NCBI GenBank assembly: GCA_020080175.1
Contig: JAGHQL010000175.1
Span: 1,016-57,138 of the forward strand
Reading direction: 5' to 3'
Length of the DNA: 56,123 bases
Source: Glutinoglossum americanum
Lineage: Eukaryota > Ascomycota > Geoglossomycetes > Geoglossales > Geoglossaceae
Position numbers and translations under genes: made by a program. Below are positions 20,490 to 35,655 of this stretch, piece after piece (within the stretch, counting starts at the first letter, position 1; the number at the start of each line of letters is the position of its first letter). A model generated the notes under the pieces. That model was not told the DNA's origin. It did no database searches and worked only from the letters and a program-made list of their open reading frames with translations.

Positions 20490-23400
20490 TTACCCAGATG
20501 CGTCAACTACCTCCGCAAACCATTGTCGGAGAGCCGTTGAAAAAACAATGGGCAGCTCCCTCACATTACTGACAACAAGGTAGTAGCCAAATGGAAATCC
20601 ATCGAGATATCGCTCCATTTTTACTTTCATACTACCGGTGGAGTCGGCTTCGAACTTCGCCTGGGTCATATCCATTATCGAACTACCCCGCAACGCATCG
20701 ATGATGATAAAAACGATCATGATTCTTTCCTCTTGAGCTTGACGTACCAAGCGACGAATCGTGTCGTGGTCTTCGCAGATTCCATCAGATATTATGAGCT
20801 GAAGTTGCCAGAGTTCAGTGCCTGCTCCCGAAGATTGATTTCGTGCCTCTCTGAAAAGGTTGATGGATTCTGAAATAAGCTTCCGCACATCCGTTTTCGT
20901 CTGCTGAAAGCCAAATTGCTCAAGGATTCGAACCCCCGCTTCGTTGGTGAATGGCTTATCAAACTCGTGAGCTACTCGGACGGTATTCCCGAATCCGACA
21001 ACAGAAATCTCTCCGACTTCCAACATGCTCAGACTCTTGCTGACCAGGGCTAAAGTCTCAAAGGCGAGCTGCCCGCTTCCGCTTTCTCCCATCGATCTGC
21101 TGTCATCGACTGCCAGCATAATCTGGTAACTTCGTTTCGATGGAACTGATCTGCGCATCCAAATCTTATCTCTCTTGTATTGTGAGGCAATGTAAGGTAT
21201 GATGCGTTTGATGTTGAGTCGCTTTCCCGTGCGAAAGTCACCCCGCATTTTAGTAGCTAAAGTGGGAGCAAGAATGAGCCGAAGCTGCTCCGTGAGGGAG
21301 AGTGAGAGGTCGCGGGTAACGGTTTCGTAATGGGACCAAACACGGCGGGCTTCTTCTGGAGAAAGCGAAGACTGTATTGTAGAATCCTCTAGATGGATGG
21401 TAGAAAGTTCTTGGTCCACATCAGAGAGGTCCTCCGGAGGGTGCTCATTCGGATGGCCTCGCTCATGCGGTTCTGTCCCTAGATTGTTGTTTTGGCCGAT
21501 AAATGCTCCAGCTTGTGGAGGCTCGATTTCTTGAGTCTCTCTCTCAAGTTCGCGATGCAGTTCTTCCATCCCCATGTCCCCACCTCCCTGTTTATTCTGT
21601 TCTTGTTCTTGTTCATCAGGCAAGAAGCTTTGGGACAGTTCTTCCGTGTTGGAGTCCACAGCCATAGATTCATCCAACGCATGCGTCTGCTCTTCTGTAG
21701 CTGCACCAAGAGCTTGTGCGTCATGGCTTGCACCTTCATCTGGTAGATGCTCAAAGCTCACGTTATCTACATCCATCTCTGTGGCAAGTGTCTCCTGTCT
21801 ATGGTGGTTCTCAGGTGCTTCGTAGATTGGTTCTTGTTGCCGGTGGAAGCGCTCCAGCGCACTGCCTAGTTCTCGAAACGCTTGGCTCTCCCCATTTTCC
21901 TCATGGGGCTGGTTTTGATCTCGCGAGTTGTCAGAGGGCTTGTTTTGTCGAGTAGCCACATCACCTTCCGTCGCCGTATTTTCCTGATCATTGGTTGGCT
22001 CGCCCCTGGAGCCCTTAGATCTCTCTGCCTTACTATGGGAAGGCATAGGGTCGTCCACTTGATCGTTCTCTTGGGCTTCCCCAGCGGCTTTAGCTTCGCT
22101 CGGAGCTATATTGTCATCAGCAATGGTCGTATCGTCATTTCGCTCATTGACCAGACCACCCTCATTATCAGGATCGGGAGCATCCAGATCATCCTGGGGA
22201 TGTGTGCCTTCCATTTCTATGTCATCTGTACTTGCTGTTTCTTCATCCAAATTTGGCGCGTCGGTGGAACTTTCATCCTCGGCATTGTCGGCTTCGTCTC
22301 TCGGCTCGGAACTCACTTCCACATCAGATAGCTCATCGGCATCGCCGTCTTCAGTGCCATCCACACTCAGGCCAGACTGTCGATCACCGTCAAAGTCCAT
22401 CTCCTCCGGCAAGTCTAGAGCGTCTCCCTCTGGGATGTGGGGGTCGGCAGAATCCGGTACTTCCTGGGCAAAACCTTCATTCTCTTGTGCGCCCTCATTT
22501 TCTTCGTCTCCGTCGTCAAAATCTTCGGCATCTTCTTTATTCTTTCTCTCGTTCTCGTGTGCTGCAGTCTGCTCGTCATTCGTTGCTGATCCTTTCGACT
22601 GACTACTCTCTTTATCCCTCCCCTGTTCTCCATCACCACCATCCCATAATTTCTCGTCTACTACTGATGGATCGAGATCACCTACGTCACCAACTTCTTC
22701 GTCGATGTCTTCCTTGCCTTCGTCGCTGCTGGATGCGCTAGCATCGTCCTCTTGCTCCGGAGAATCGCCCATTTCGCCTTCTAATTCGTCCCGGATGTCA
22801 ACTGCATCCTTTTCTTCACCAATTCCTTCACTTTCTCCTTTAGCCGCTGGCTCTTGAGCAAGTTCAGAGAGGTCTTCATCATCTTGTATGTCTTTACTAA
22901 TATCCTCAGCCCCTTCTCCTTCGCCAAGTCCGGTACCGCCTTCTAGCTTCTCATTTTTCATTTCCTGGCCAGTTGACTCCTCCGAGGGAGTGCAGAAGCC
23001 ATGCAAGACTAACTGCATGAGCGACTTTGCTAGAACATAGGACATCTTGCAGATCGACCGATGGAAAATTGCGAATCTTTCTATAGCTCCATGTACTAGA
23101 TCTTTGTACTGCTGAAGGATTGGCAAAGCCATTGCAAATACCGCAGCGATAGCGGCCGGCTCTCCAGATCCCGGTATTTCTAGTTGCTTCAGCTCGTTTA
23201 GAACACTCTCGATAGATAAGATAACTTCTTTAACATGAAGACTTTTCAGAATTGATATAAGTGCGGTTTCCTGTTTCACCATCCAGTGTGAGTCTTCGAC
23301 GGTTGTTGGCAACAGCACTAACACCTCTGGGAGTTTTTGAACTGCTGTCAATATTAGGTCGCAAGTTCTCGACAGATTCTGATCGAGAACTGAAAGGTCG

Positions 23401-26400
23401 ACAGTGCGCTTCGCATTAAGTTCGCCATCAGCTACCCGCTCCATCTTCTTAGTCCAGGATAGGATGTGCGCGAGCAAGAATCCAATGTGGTCATAGCCAG
23501 CCTCCCACACACGAATCTCATCCCGCAGTGAGACCAAAAACTCGTTGGCCTTATCATATATTTGTTCCTTGGTAGCCGTCGTAATTCCATCTGGTAGAGG
23601 AGGGATCGATTTTAATTCTGCATCTAGTGCTGTCCACCTATCCCTCCAGGAGCACAGCTCCCTTTGGACAACAAAACTATCCTGGCCGGTTAGCTTCGAG
23701 TGGATACAGACTAGCTTTCTTCCCGCCTCAAGTATACTAGGCAGCCATTTCATGTACCATTCAGCAGAGTCCGCGCAGAAATAGTCCCGAGAGCGGAGTT
23801 GAGGGTGTGGCTCCAGTGCGCAGAGGCTCTTGAACTTAGAAGCAATATCTTCCAGGGTAGAGACTTCGTGAATTGATGTTACTAAGGCCTGCCGCTGTTT
23901 TAACACCGTAGCGAGCAGGCTCTCTATATACCCGGTGCTTCTCGCGATCTCAGCATTATTCAGATCTTCAGAATGACCTCTCGTAGCTTCTCTTAGCCTA
24001 GCAGTTAGATCCAAGGTCTTGTGGAAATATAGGTCAAATCTGCTGCTCCCACCAAATGTCGCCGTTTCCGGGAAATTGACTGTATATGCAAGAACAGCGC
24101 AAAGAGATCTTTGTTTGAACAAGGCATCAGTCCCCAAGCTGGACTTCAAACCCATCTGGCGCAGTTGCTTTAATGTATCCGCAAATAGCTTCCGTTTTTG
24201 AGTTTTGAGATGTTTCACGGTCTCTTTGGTTTCTTCTGAGTACACTGACGGTGTCGCTGATTGGAGTTCCTTGATGCCCGAAATGAGGGTCACCGAAAAT
24301 TCTTCGAGATACCCCGTGCCATCTAACGCAGTGCTCGGTGCCTGGGCTATATGCTGCATTGACGATATGGTATTCGAGATATTTTTGAGGCGGGCTGGCT
24401 TGGTTGACCAGCTCGTTAACTTGGCTTCACAGATTTCAATTGCTTTTGGATCCACTGGTCCAACTGTTGGCTGATATGTATCATTCGTGGGGTGTGTGGG
24501 TTGTCCATGGGAGTCCGGAATACCCTGCCTAAGGAGATCCTGCATGGGCTGCCCTAGAAGTGCTCGATACTTTCGAATCAATTTGAAGAGCTTATGGTGG
24601 GACCGCCGTGCGCTATCGCGTAATGCTATAATGTTTGTGTCCTTCCAGGAAGCCAGTAGAACAACCTCTCGCATTTCCTTCTCCAGGAACGATCTTCCCT
24701 TCTGTAGGGTCTCCTCTACCTGTGGCTTGAAATTCGAATAAAAGCTCAGGAAATTGGCAAGTCCCGCATAGATTTTGGCCATCGGTTCGATGTCTTTTGT
24801 CAGCAATAGGACATGCTCCTTAAGTTGCTCGAGGAGTTGGAGTCGCTGGGGGAATTGGCCTAGAGTGGTGGTGGTGAAAAACAGCTCTAAGCTTTCGAGG
24901 AGCTCAACTGAGTGATGTGACAAGTCGTCTTTCGATTCAGTCAAGGATACGGGGATTGCAACAATGAGTTCATAAGCGATGAACCACCATGATTTGGCTT
25001 GTTCGTCACACTTTTCCCTCTCCAAGTCAAATAGTCGGGCCCATGTGGATAGCTCGAGTCGACGCCAGCCTATCAGCAGAGCAGTAAGGTCATCGTAGAG
25101 CGGAGCAGCTGAGAATTCCTTGCTTGCGACCACTTGCCACTCATGAATGAATCCATGGAGCTTTTCAGCCTTCGTCAAGAACTTCGCAACTGGCTCGATG
25201 TGTCTAAATACCAAAAGTTCCTCGCAGCAGTCCAGGACATCTTGTAGGGTCGCATGTTCAGGCCATGCATCTCTAAGATCGGAGAACCGGCTCTTTACTT
25301 TATAGATGATACCTACAAGCTTGCGGGTCTCAGGATGGTTTGCGTCCGAGTAGAAGTTGTACCGAACAGAGACGGAATCTGAGTTCACGTTGTCGATCTC
25401 CCGATCCAGCGATAGCAAGAGTGCTGATATCGAGTTGAAAAGCAGCTCTGGCTCATGGATTAGGTCACCCTCGAGCGGTAGAGCACCGAGCTGGGAGGCA
25501 GACATTTCCACAAGGGATAGTATATTTGCCGAGGCTGGGATATCCCCAGCAAAAATGTTGGCATGTATCTTGACTATCCTGGAGCAAATCTCCTCCATCT
25601 TTTGGACAGTCGTCTTTGGTGACAATTTTGTTGAATCTGTTGCATCATCGAATGTTGGGAAGAGCTCTCTCATTTCCTCGTCGTCAGCGTCCTCTTTGCC
25701 TTTATACCTGTACAAACTTGACTCGGCAGCAGCTTTCTTTTTGTCGTCTTGCAGCTTCTTCCTCCAGTCCCTGTAGAAGCAGTCAAAAGCCATGAATAAG
25801 TCTCGCCGGGAAGGCTCGGAGAAGGAGCTAAGGCCCTCGATAGAGCTCCTAATTGAACACCGCTGAAGGAAGTGAAACACGCACTCGGTTCCGCCTATAC
25901 TTCTATCATTTTCGGAGTGCTTTACCTCCGCCGTGAAGTGCTCACCAAAGCCGAACGGCCTCGTGCTTAGGGATTCGGGCCTGCCCCCAAGGAAAGGAGT
26001 TTGCCTTGACAGATCTTGAACGAAGAGAGATGCGTCATTGTTGCGGGAGTAACTTAGTGCACTTAGGGAGAGTCCTAAGTTTAGTGACTGTAATATCCCT
26101 ACAGTAGGGGATGCTAAATCCTCGTAGCCCGTGAAATACTCGCCGAAACGGCTAATAAGCTGAGAGATATTCAATTGCATCACCCTGGCCTCCTGCAGGG
26201 CATCTTCGTTTCCCATATATACCGCCCGCAATAGAGAGCCGAAGCAGCTCCAGTTGGTCAAGCCCAGCAAGTTTGAGAATTCCCCGTGGAGCCTGCCCAA
26301 CTGCGGGGGGTCGGGGCGAACAATTGCAGGCACGGGAGGCTCATCTCCCATGCCCCGGAGTGCTTGCTCTGACATCTTGCAAACCATATTTGTTGATTGG

Positions 26401-29400
26401 CCGGTGAAGACAGATTCATGGTGCCGCAGTGCTTGCAATTTTTCTTCTAATTTTTTCCTCCTCTTCTCGTGCCGCTGTTTCTCCACAAAAGGTTTTGTAG
26501 CCGGGTCGAAAGCCCGATCTGGGACGTAAAGGAGCAGACAGCCGGCAGAGAAGTGCGCCCACGCTGCCCCAGATTCAGCATATGACTTTTCGGACCGAAA
26601 TGCTCTAACTAGATGTAGTAAGCACGGAGAGAGGTGTTTTTGGAAAACCATCCTAAAGTGATGATCTTCTGGAACATCTGCGCTGAATTCGAGTGCTGGT
26701 GGGTCGGAAGGCTCTATGATAGGCCCGCTGGAAAAGATTCCTCTCCTTGTATTGAGCAATACATTGATTGGCTCAAGTGATGAATCTAAGCATAGCTCCC
26801 GGTGAGCATTCAGAACCTAGCTAGTTATTAGCTTTATGGAATAGTCGAGACACCTGCGAATTTCTCGCACCTCTGATAGCATATTGCACAAGCGGTCATT
26901 CAAGGCATAGATCTGATGGCATTGAGCTATCGGCCCACTTAAGGCAACACCTCTCGCTAAGGTATTCATTTCAAGCTTCAACAGATCGAGGTTTTTCAAA
27001 GACACATCGCCGATGCGGTTTCTAGGCGCTATTAGGATACGCGCCTACTCCTTTAGAGGGACTGACCTACAATTTTCGAAACACCGATGTCGGGAGAGTT
27101 CCCCTTAGCGCCATGAGGGAGTCTGAAGGACTCCGGTGCGTACCGACGTAATTAGACAAGCTATGCATTGCTTGAGAGGGCGAAAACTCTGCTGACTGGT
27201 CTTCTCTGATGAGCTTAGTTGGCCGACTGGCAAAAAGCGACATGAGAGGTTTAACAAGAGCGGCCTTGCGTTGCAAAGTTGGACTCATTATACAGGCCAA
27301 ATCGCCGATCATATCATAATACTGACTGAGGCCCTCAATTTCAGCAGCAAAGTAAGGGGCTATTGAGTCATTTCCTCGGGACTTAGTCTCTAGCCTCGCA
27401 ATAGACTCCTCAAAGCTCTTTAGACAATTTAGTATGCTTCTACACATTCTAGTGGATTTGGAAAGCATACCTGAAGGAGCACCGTGCTATCGGTTGTATG
27501 AGTCAAGATAGTCTCAAGCGATTTTGCTATGGATCCCCGAAGACTGATAATCAAATCAACTGGAGCTCGAACTCTCCAGATGATATCGTCGAATCTATCT
27601 GCCAAATCTCTCACTTGGGAAAGCGCACGCAGCTGATCGACAGACGATGGAACAACTGGCTTGAATAACACCCACAGTTTTTCCATGCTTAGGCCAGTTC
27701 TCAGTTGCCACGAAGACTCGAACAAGCTCAGCGAATCCGACACCCCCTGAATTAAGTAGGGTGGGATCCCCACTTTTGAGCATTTTGCTAGCCATTCTTC
27801 CCATAGCGATAAATGTGCCTGAAAGGTGGCATCCTCGAAACCTGTCGATTTTACGAGCTCAAATGTATTCCACCAGGTAGAAATTGCTTCTTGCAAAATG
27901 GCGGAGAATGTCTAATGAAAGTTAGATGTATGTTGTAAATTACGAGTTAGTGGAACATAACGTACATCCTTTGAGATACCCATTGTATGTTCTGGAAATG
28001 TCGCTGAGATAGCCCATTTAAAGATAGTATTTCCCACGACCTTCAGGAAGCCAAACACAGGACTTGTTGAGTCTTTCGCTAGGATGGGTATGCGCTGACT
28101 GGCAAACGAGCGCTCTATGCGTGTCATTTGGGACGGCCTCAGGAGAGCCGAGCTTCTCATAACCCCCTCAAGTGCCTGGTCCATGGCGCCCGCCTCAAAT
28201 ACTGCGTCATATAAAGTTGCCAGTAGGTGCTGATCAGACATCGAAGAGCTTGGCTCCAACGTTGAGACAAGAGGGGCGTTTACCAAGGGGTGAATAGGCT
28301 ACGAATAAATTCCCGGTTATCAATGCATCGAACCAGCAATTATCTGAATGGCATGGTCACTAACCTGTGCGTACGGGAAATCCCCACCAATGTGTAGTTT
28401 AGTGGCGAGGCTAGAGTAAAACTGAAGAACCTCATTTTTCAGAAGACTCCCAGCGAAATTGTTGCATCTATCAATGGCCAAGGAGAAGATTGAGTCCTCG
28501 CCTTTAGGAAATTCCATCAACCCTATTTTGGCCTGGTTACTCCAGCTAGATAGCAAGCTCATGTCATAGAAAGACAAGTGGCCCAAGCCGGCCTCCACCA
28601 GTAGAGCCCAGGTTTTGCTATCCTGGGTGGTTTCTGCCACGTGAGTTAGCATCCGGAACCGGTATTTAGCAGACTCTTCAAATGTGGCTTGATTCTTTGA
28701 TGGTATCTGCGCCCTATTGTGCCCTTCTAGGGGCGTTAGGAAGATTTCAATAGCTCTGTTACGCATTGCTCGTGAAAGCTCGCCGTGTTTGGGATCCATA
28801 GTGAGGAAAATCCTAAAATCCGGGTGGGGCCTGATGACCTTAGCATCACCCTCCGGAGAGCGGTGCTCGTTGATACCCAGATAACCGTTCGGCTCGAGTA
28901 AGGAGTTCAGTCTATCTAGGACTGAAGAACTGCAGAGGTTTGCGTTGTCGAGAACGAGCCATTTCCCTTGTTCCAAGGCCTCAACTAGAGTGCCATCGAC
29001 CCACTGGAAGCGCGGCTTATCGATAGCAGGAGGTTCTCCCAGGAGCTTGTTACACTGGCTGATGAGGTCCGATAGCAGTATTGAGGGAGCCCCGTCTGAA
29101 AACCTCACCAAGAGCTCATGTAATGCTATGAGAGTCGCCCTTTCACAACAACGAGACTTGATAGAATCGAAAATGCGAGCGGCTTCAATACCCCAATCGG
29201 GAATTACCGAATTTACAGAAACAACTATCTGTGTACGAAGGAATAGCTCTAGGCCCTCGAAAAATTTGGGTGCTAGTCGTTGAGAATCCACCTGTTCATA
29301 GCCGCCGACTAAGTCCATAGTATCGATATCAGAGTTCAATGGAAACTCAACAAGACATGCACCAGATATTGCTGCCAATTGCTTAACAAGAGTGGTCTTC

Positions 29401-32400
29401 CCGGAACCAGATGATCCGACCAGAATGCATGGCCAATTTTGTTGAACACAGATCATGAGAGCCTCAAGTTCAGGTAACCTCTCTTTAAAACTGACAGCCT
29501 GTCCTGCTGGGGTATTCCGGAGGTTCGGATCCCGTTCAAGAATAGCCAAGCCTACCTGAATGTTATTCTTGTTGAGGTCATGGTACATCAGTCGTTCCGG
29601 GACGGCTAACCCGAAGGCCTGGAAAAATATAGAGTCGATGTACAGCCGGTCTTCTCGGCATCGGAAACGCTGTTTGAAAATTATATCAAGAAAATCAACT
29701 GGGCTTCGGTTCTGGAGTGGCTCTGATGTCAGCAATTTCAGCCACCGGAGAATGTCCCTAAGATTAAACTCCCATGGCCCACCTCGGGCACCGAAATGCC
29801 GGGTTCGAACAACCTGGTCCTCTAGGGCTGCGACAAAATGTATCAGCTTCCCAATTTCAGTTCGAGAGACACTCGGAAAGCTATTCGAGCATATCCGCAT
29901 AAGATCATCGGTAGTAAGCAAGTCAGTATAAACTACAGTGAACCGGTTTACAAAGGAACTAGGAAGCCCTTTTCTACCACCACCTTGGTGGTGGGGATTT
30001 TGTGCAGCGAAAACCGCAAAGTCAGGGTGACGAGCAAATTTCTGGTCAAGCTCCGAGATATAGACCTCTCCTCTATGATCAAGACAGGCGTTTAGCCCCT
30101 CAAGCACAGACTGGGAGGCGAGGTTCATCTCATCAAGGAGAACCCAATCGCCGGTTTGCATGGCCTGTAGGAAGGGAGCGTCGCGCCAGGCAAAGCGACC
30201 TGCCTCTGCGCCTTCCACTGGGACGTCCGACCCAAACAAGTCCATCAGATCTGTTTGCTCTGACAGGTTAATGCGGGTTAGAGGTCTACCTGCTGATTGG
30301 GCAATGGCAGTAATAAGAGTCGTTTTCCCAACTCCAGGATTCCCTTCGAGCAGGATTGGTTTTCGGAGCTGTAAGGCCCGAATTACCCTGAGTGCGTTCA
30401 TCTTAGTAGTTGGGGCATGAAGATTGAAACCCGAGTCGTCGACCGAACCCTCGGCTGTAGCTATATGAAAGGGTCCGACAGCCAAATAGCCAACCCCAGA
30501 GAGGACGTCCACCTGCGCGAAGTAGAGTGGTGATAAATCAAGACCAACTAATTTGCTAAGGTATTCTAGGCAGCATTTGCGCTCATGAGGTATACGGCCC
30601 TTAGGTATTGCAAGCATAGCCGCTGGATTAGCACCGATAGTATCAATGAAAACCATGGCAGCTCCATGCAATATTCCAAAGTAAGGGTTCGGATGCTCAC
30701 ACGCGTTGACAAACTGTATCCAAGCCAACACGTCGCGAATGGATATTACCTGCGAGGCGGCGAAACTGTATCTTCCAGAAAACCAGCGCGCAAACTGAAC
30801 AATTGCTTCCGAGAACCCTTTCGCAGAATCTATGATCTTCGAATTCACGATCTGGAGGACGTCACTGTGGTCTGATATCGAAGGTACCCATATCTCGGTG
30901 AAGCGATTCCGCAAAGCAGGAGATAGTTCCCTCTTTCCATAATCCCCACCGGGATTCATCGTTGATAGGAAATGGAAACCTTCTGCAGCTGAGATAAGAC
31001 AATCGTTTGGACCCTTTTCGGCAAGTAGCAGAGTACGCTGGGGTTCTAGGACGCTGTTTAGTCGCTCTAACACAGAATCATCTGCTAAAGATATTTCGTC
31101 CAACAGAAAGAACTGGCCAGTTTTCATCGCATGGACGAGGCTGCCGTCTGACCACTCGAAGAGTATATCGAGCCTTGCCATGTTGGCCTGAATCCGGTCC
31201 CGAAGCTCAGCCGGTACATGAGCCAAACTACCCTGGCTCAGTTTCTCGTACGCATGCACAAGTTCTTCCTGGTCGCCTTTGACCAGATCAACGTCAGTCA
31301 CATAGTCCTGGAAAAGGGCAGATAGATCCTGGCATAACTGTGATTCCACGGATGACCTATTGCGTAGAGGCCTCTGTGCGCCGATCAAGTCACCAGTTTC
31401 GGTGTTCTGGTGAGCGTTGACAATGAACAATTGCGAGCCAAAAGATTCCGCAAGCATTTGACAGACCGTGGTTTTGCCACATCCAGTCTCACCGACAAGC
31501 AAAACAGGTTCCTTATTTCTCAGGGCATGGTAAACAAGGATAAACAGTCTTCTCATGGCTTTCGTCCATATGACACCTTGAGAGTTGGATCGCTCTGTGA
31601 GAGCCTTGATCTCTGCTGAAACGTTCGGGTCGTAGAGCTTATCTTCATCAATTTTAACTTTAAGCACCCTTTCGATAACTTGCTTAACCACATGACGCTC
31701 TTCAGGTTTCCTCACCCGTTCTGCGAGCAGCATGAAGCCATTCTCTGCGAGTTGTTCACGGTCACCAGCATCTCGCAACGCCCATCGGAAAAGATCTCGC
31801 AAAGTCGCGAAGCTGTTTTTCTGCTCAAATAGCCTAGACGATTGTCTCAGCAACGATAATTCCTTATATACTGCGACTATCCTTGTGCAGAAAGAAGGAG
31901 CAATTTGACTTCGTTCTCTCAGGATAGTCTCGAGTTCATCCTCCGGGATATCGTCAAAGTGTAGCTCCAAGAAGCGGTTTCTGAATGCTCTCGACAAGAT
32001 TTTCCGACCTCCATATAGGCCTGGTGGATTCTGCGTGGCGAACAACATGAAGTTTTTGTGGGGTCTTACAACCTCCTGGGTCTCAGGTATCAGCAACTCC
32101 CTATTGTCGTCTAACAGTCGATTTAAAGCTTCAAGGACGTCTGTAGGGGCCAGGTTCAGCTCGTCCAAAACAATCCAGTGACCGTCACGGAGAGCCTGAA
32201 CAAGTACTCCTTCCTGGAATCGCAGTTGGCCATTAGTACCGGATACGTAAGCTCCTAGATATTCTTGTAAATCTGTATGCTCATGGTTGTTAATTCTCAC
32301 AAATTTATTGCCTGTAGCTTTGGCGAGGTACTCAATCATGCTGGTCTTCCCGGATGATGTGGGACCCTGAACGAGGACGGGGAATCTTCTTGTAGATGTC

Positions 32401-35400
32401 GCACGGATAAGATTGAGCATGTTGCGTTCAACGAATGGTGTTATGATATAGTGAGGCTGTGTTTCGACTGGATATTCGCCTCTTGGCATCCAATAATGTT
32501 TAAATTGGACATATTGCCTGCCGTCATCAGGTAGTCTTGGAGTCTGACCCAGCAGAGATCTTGCATTGCGATGATTTTCCAGAAGGTGCTTGTCGATCAG
32601 AGGCAATAACAGTCGTTCGGAGCTCTTATCTAACAATGTCAAGAAACACATCGAAAAGCCTTCGTAGAGTGCTCTCCGAAGTCCGTACATCGGTGCAATT
32701 TCGACGACATAACTTAACGTCCTGGTCAAGGTGCGTAAGCTGAAGTGCGGCCTCTGATTGGCTCCATCAACAAGTCGATTGTCATTCGTCAGCCGCTTCA
32801 CCTCTAGGTAAAGCCCTGTGATATCATGAGCTGCCCTTTCGTCTGTGTAACCTATAAGGTAGGCCTTCGCAATTTTCAGGAGGCTCTCCGGATCTGTATC
32901 CGGACTGTCGACATATATTTCTGCAAACCTCGAGCGTAAGCCCATCGGAAGGTCTCTCTTGCCAACATCAGTGGCAGGATTCATTGCTCCAAAGATACGA
33001 AAATCTGGATGTGCCTGTACACGTTCAACTTCCCCTGTTTCAGCGAGTAGAATTGACGGCAGGCCCCCAGGGCCGCTGTAGAGCAAATCAGCTATACTCT
33101 CCAACGTATCCGGCGATGCTAGATTAATCTCATCCAAAAGGACCCATTCCCCGTTCCGTGCCGCTTTCACTATTTTCCCCTCCATGAACTTAAACGCGAA
33201 GCTCTTGGAGCCGCTAGAAAGTTGTATGCCTAGATCATCCGCGTCCCGCGAGAATTTCTCCCATCTGGATTTCAACATCTGACTCTTTTCCGACTCCAGC
33301 TTCCGTTTCTTCTTGGGCTGTTCTCCTACTATTGGCGGTGTAGAACCCGTGAAAAGGCCTTCGGCCATTTTCACAGCCTCCCTCCATAGCGTCAATGCTC
33401 GCACCCATTGGCTCTTTGCAACACACTTCCCAAGCATATCTATATACCGCTGGTTTTTCTTGATTGAGAAGGTAGATTCGAAAAGCTCGTCGAAGTCTTC
33501 TTTCATAGGTACAACCAGGCTCCTGATGTTGACTGGTTTATAACCCCCTAAAAGATCCCCACTCTCGCTTTGCTGAGAAAGATTAACTACTGTAAGCTTG
33601 TTTCCTAATAATGCCGCTAGCTGCTGTACAACAGAAGTCTTCCCCGTCCCTGTTTCTCCAACAAGTAGGACCGGTTCTGACATTTGAATCGCTACAGCAA
33701 TTTGTTCCATTAGTCTTAGCGTATGGGTCGTTGTCGCGAAAGGACGCCCTTCCCCAGCGATCTTTATTTTGGCTGAGCCAGGCGCCCTTTGCTTGCGTAA
33801 GTGTGCTCTTCCGATAACTAAAGCCTCAGGGGATGCCATGTATCTTGGGGTATGAGCATCGAGATAGTAATTTACTCGCCGTGGAGGAACAAGCATTTCC
33901 TCGGCGATTTGAGAGACTATAGTGCGTCTCGCGTCGTAGGTCTGCAGGCTCCCTGCGAAGCAGTCTGCAGCCTCCATGAACATCGCATCATGAAGGAAAT
34001 CCGTAACCGGCTCCTGGCCTATGTTCAACCCTGCAGAGCAGAACTGCATATTTAGCCTCCGGCACCACTTCAACAGATCTCTTGGGCTCAAGGGCCTCCC
34101 AGTAGATATCTTACTGGCTGAAACGGAGGTGGGCCGCTGGAAGAGCGATAGGCATTTGGTGTACACATTTATGATAATAGGCAAATGTCTTCCGAGTACT
34201 GGGAATGACTTGCTAATGATCTCCTGAAATTCAACCACGCTAGGCATGTTAATATGAACCCGCTTCCAGAGTCGCATGCCGAGCATGTGTGCCCCTGGGA
34301 CGATTTCCTCTCCCCTACTGTTGAGCGTGCTTCGAATTGTTGCGATTAGCTTGAAACCGCGTGCTGCTCGAACTTTCTCGCCTCGACTAGGTACGAGAAG
34401 CTCCCCCCTTTCGATTAGAGGGAGAATTACACTGAGAACCTCTGTCGGGGCCCTATCAAGATCCTCAATAAAGACCCATCGGCCTTCCCTGACGGCTGTA
34501 GTTAGGACACCCGGTCGCCATTTAAACGACCCTGGTGTGGAACCTGTGGTGTACATTCCAATCAGAAGCTTTGCGTCCGTCTGTTCGTTCAAATGTAATG
34601 TTACCATTGACGAATCTACATTAAGCTCTCGAGCCACACCCATAGCAATAAGCGTTTTGCCAGATCCGGCGAGGCCTGTGAGAAGGATAGGGTCAGGTGT
34701 CAGCAGGGCTTCGGCAAAAGAGCGCAAATTTTCGCTAGTGGTAGGTGTTGGTACGAGATCCATTGCATTCCGTGGCTGGCCCTGAAGTCGAGGTAGCAAA
34801 ACCCCGCAAATCTCCGCTGTCAAAGGTGATAATTTGTCCCGCGTGACAACTCTTTTCCCTAAAGGTTCGGCGGAACCTGCAATGCGAGCACTCCTACATT
34901 TGCCAAGCTCTTTCTCAAGATCGTCAAGGCGTTTTTCCTCCCAGAGACTCCAGCCCCAGTCAGTTTTAGGGCTACCCATACGTTTTCGCTTCAACTAACC
35001 TTAAAAATAAATAGTCTATCTCTTTGCCTTCCCACTGGTCGTTAATAGCCTCTCTCCCAACATGCCTCTGAATCATATCTTCCATGGCAGCATCTGCCAC
35101 TCTAAGACACAGGCAAAGCACCCGTATAGCCAAAAACCGGATGCTTCGCTTTGAATGCCGGAACAGAAGCTGCATCTTCTCGGTAGATACCACGTGGGAA
35201 AATGTATCAGTATCAAAACTAAGGATACGGTATAGAGCAAGAAGGGAATCCATAAGTGGTTGGTTTATGGAGGGTCTAGAATGTTGGTGACTCCTGGGTG
35301 ATATAGAATCTTCGACTCCGTCATTGATATGAGCGTCCAAGGAGCGCAGCCGATTAATCAGAAACTCTTCCACAAAGGTAGCCAAATGAGGTGCTAGAGG

Positions 35401-35655
35401 TAGAATTTTTGCAAATCCTGAAGCGACAGCAAGGGACTCTGCTGCATTGAGGTCCATTGAGAGCCACCGTGCACAAATCTCAACGAAAATCGGTTCATAT
35501 GAGGTGAATACTGCGACTGTGAACTTCGGATCCCGACCTAGTATCGCAAGAGTTTGGAGGTAACTTGTATCCGTCCCGAGACGTATCACTTCAAGTAGCT
35601 CCGGAGGAATCTGTAATATCGACGTGAGTCTCATATCACCCCAAGAGCAATCCAT
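20490..35655 (-). CDS. mdn1: Midasin (Rea1/Mdn1), giant AAA ATPase of ribosome assembly
   Basis: Seven exons in my model (35000-35655, 28365-34947, 27966-28298, 27471-27911, 27071-27417, 26871-27021, 20490-26816) splice in phase to about 4,945 residues, normal for midasin. It removes assembly factors (Rsa4, Ytm1) from pre-60S particles in nucleolus and nucleoplasm. After an N-terminal domain come six AAA modules in one chain, with Walker A motifs GLAGSGKT (about 310), GETGTGKT (about 648), GPTSSGKT (about 1078), GETGCGKT (about 1369), GNPGVGKT (about 1752) and GSSGSGKT (about 2061). A long linker, an Asp/Glu-rich region (about 4110-4660) and a C-terminal MIDAS domain with DDSRSMGES (about 4737) follow. 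The first junction, giving DYLFLSLWEEKR, uses a 52-base intron with a CTGAC branch site. The ATG at 35655 was chosen because upstream sequence looks like promoter. Confidence 0.95.

Noticed and set aside
21492-22741. Long Ser-rich plus-strand frames (such as 22111-22602 and 22202-22741)
   Set aside because: They are antisense readings of the Asp/Glu-rich region of midasin; acidic codons read backwards give open Ser/Phe-rich frames.
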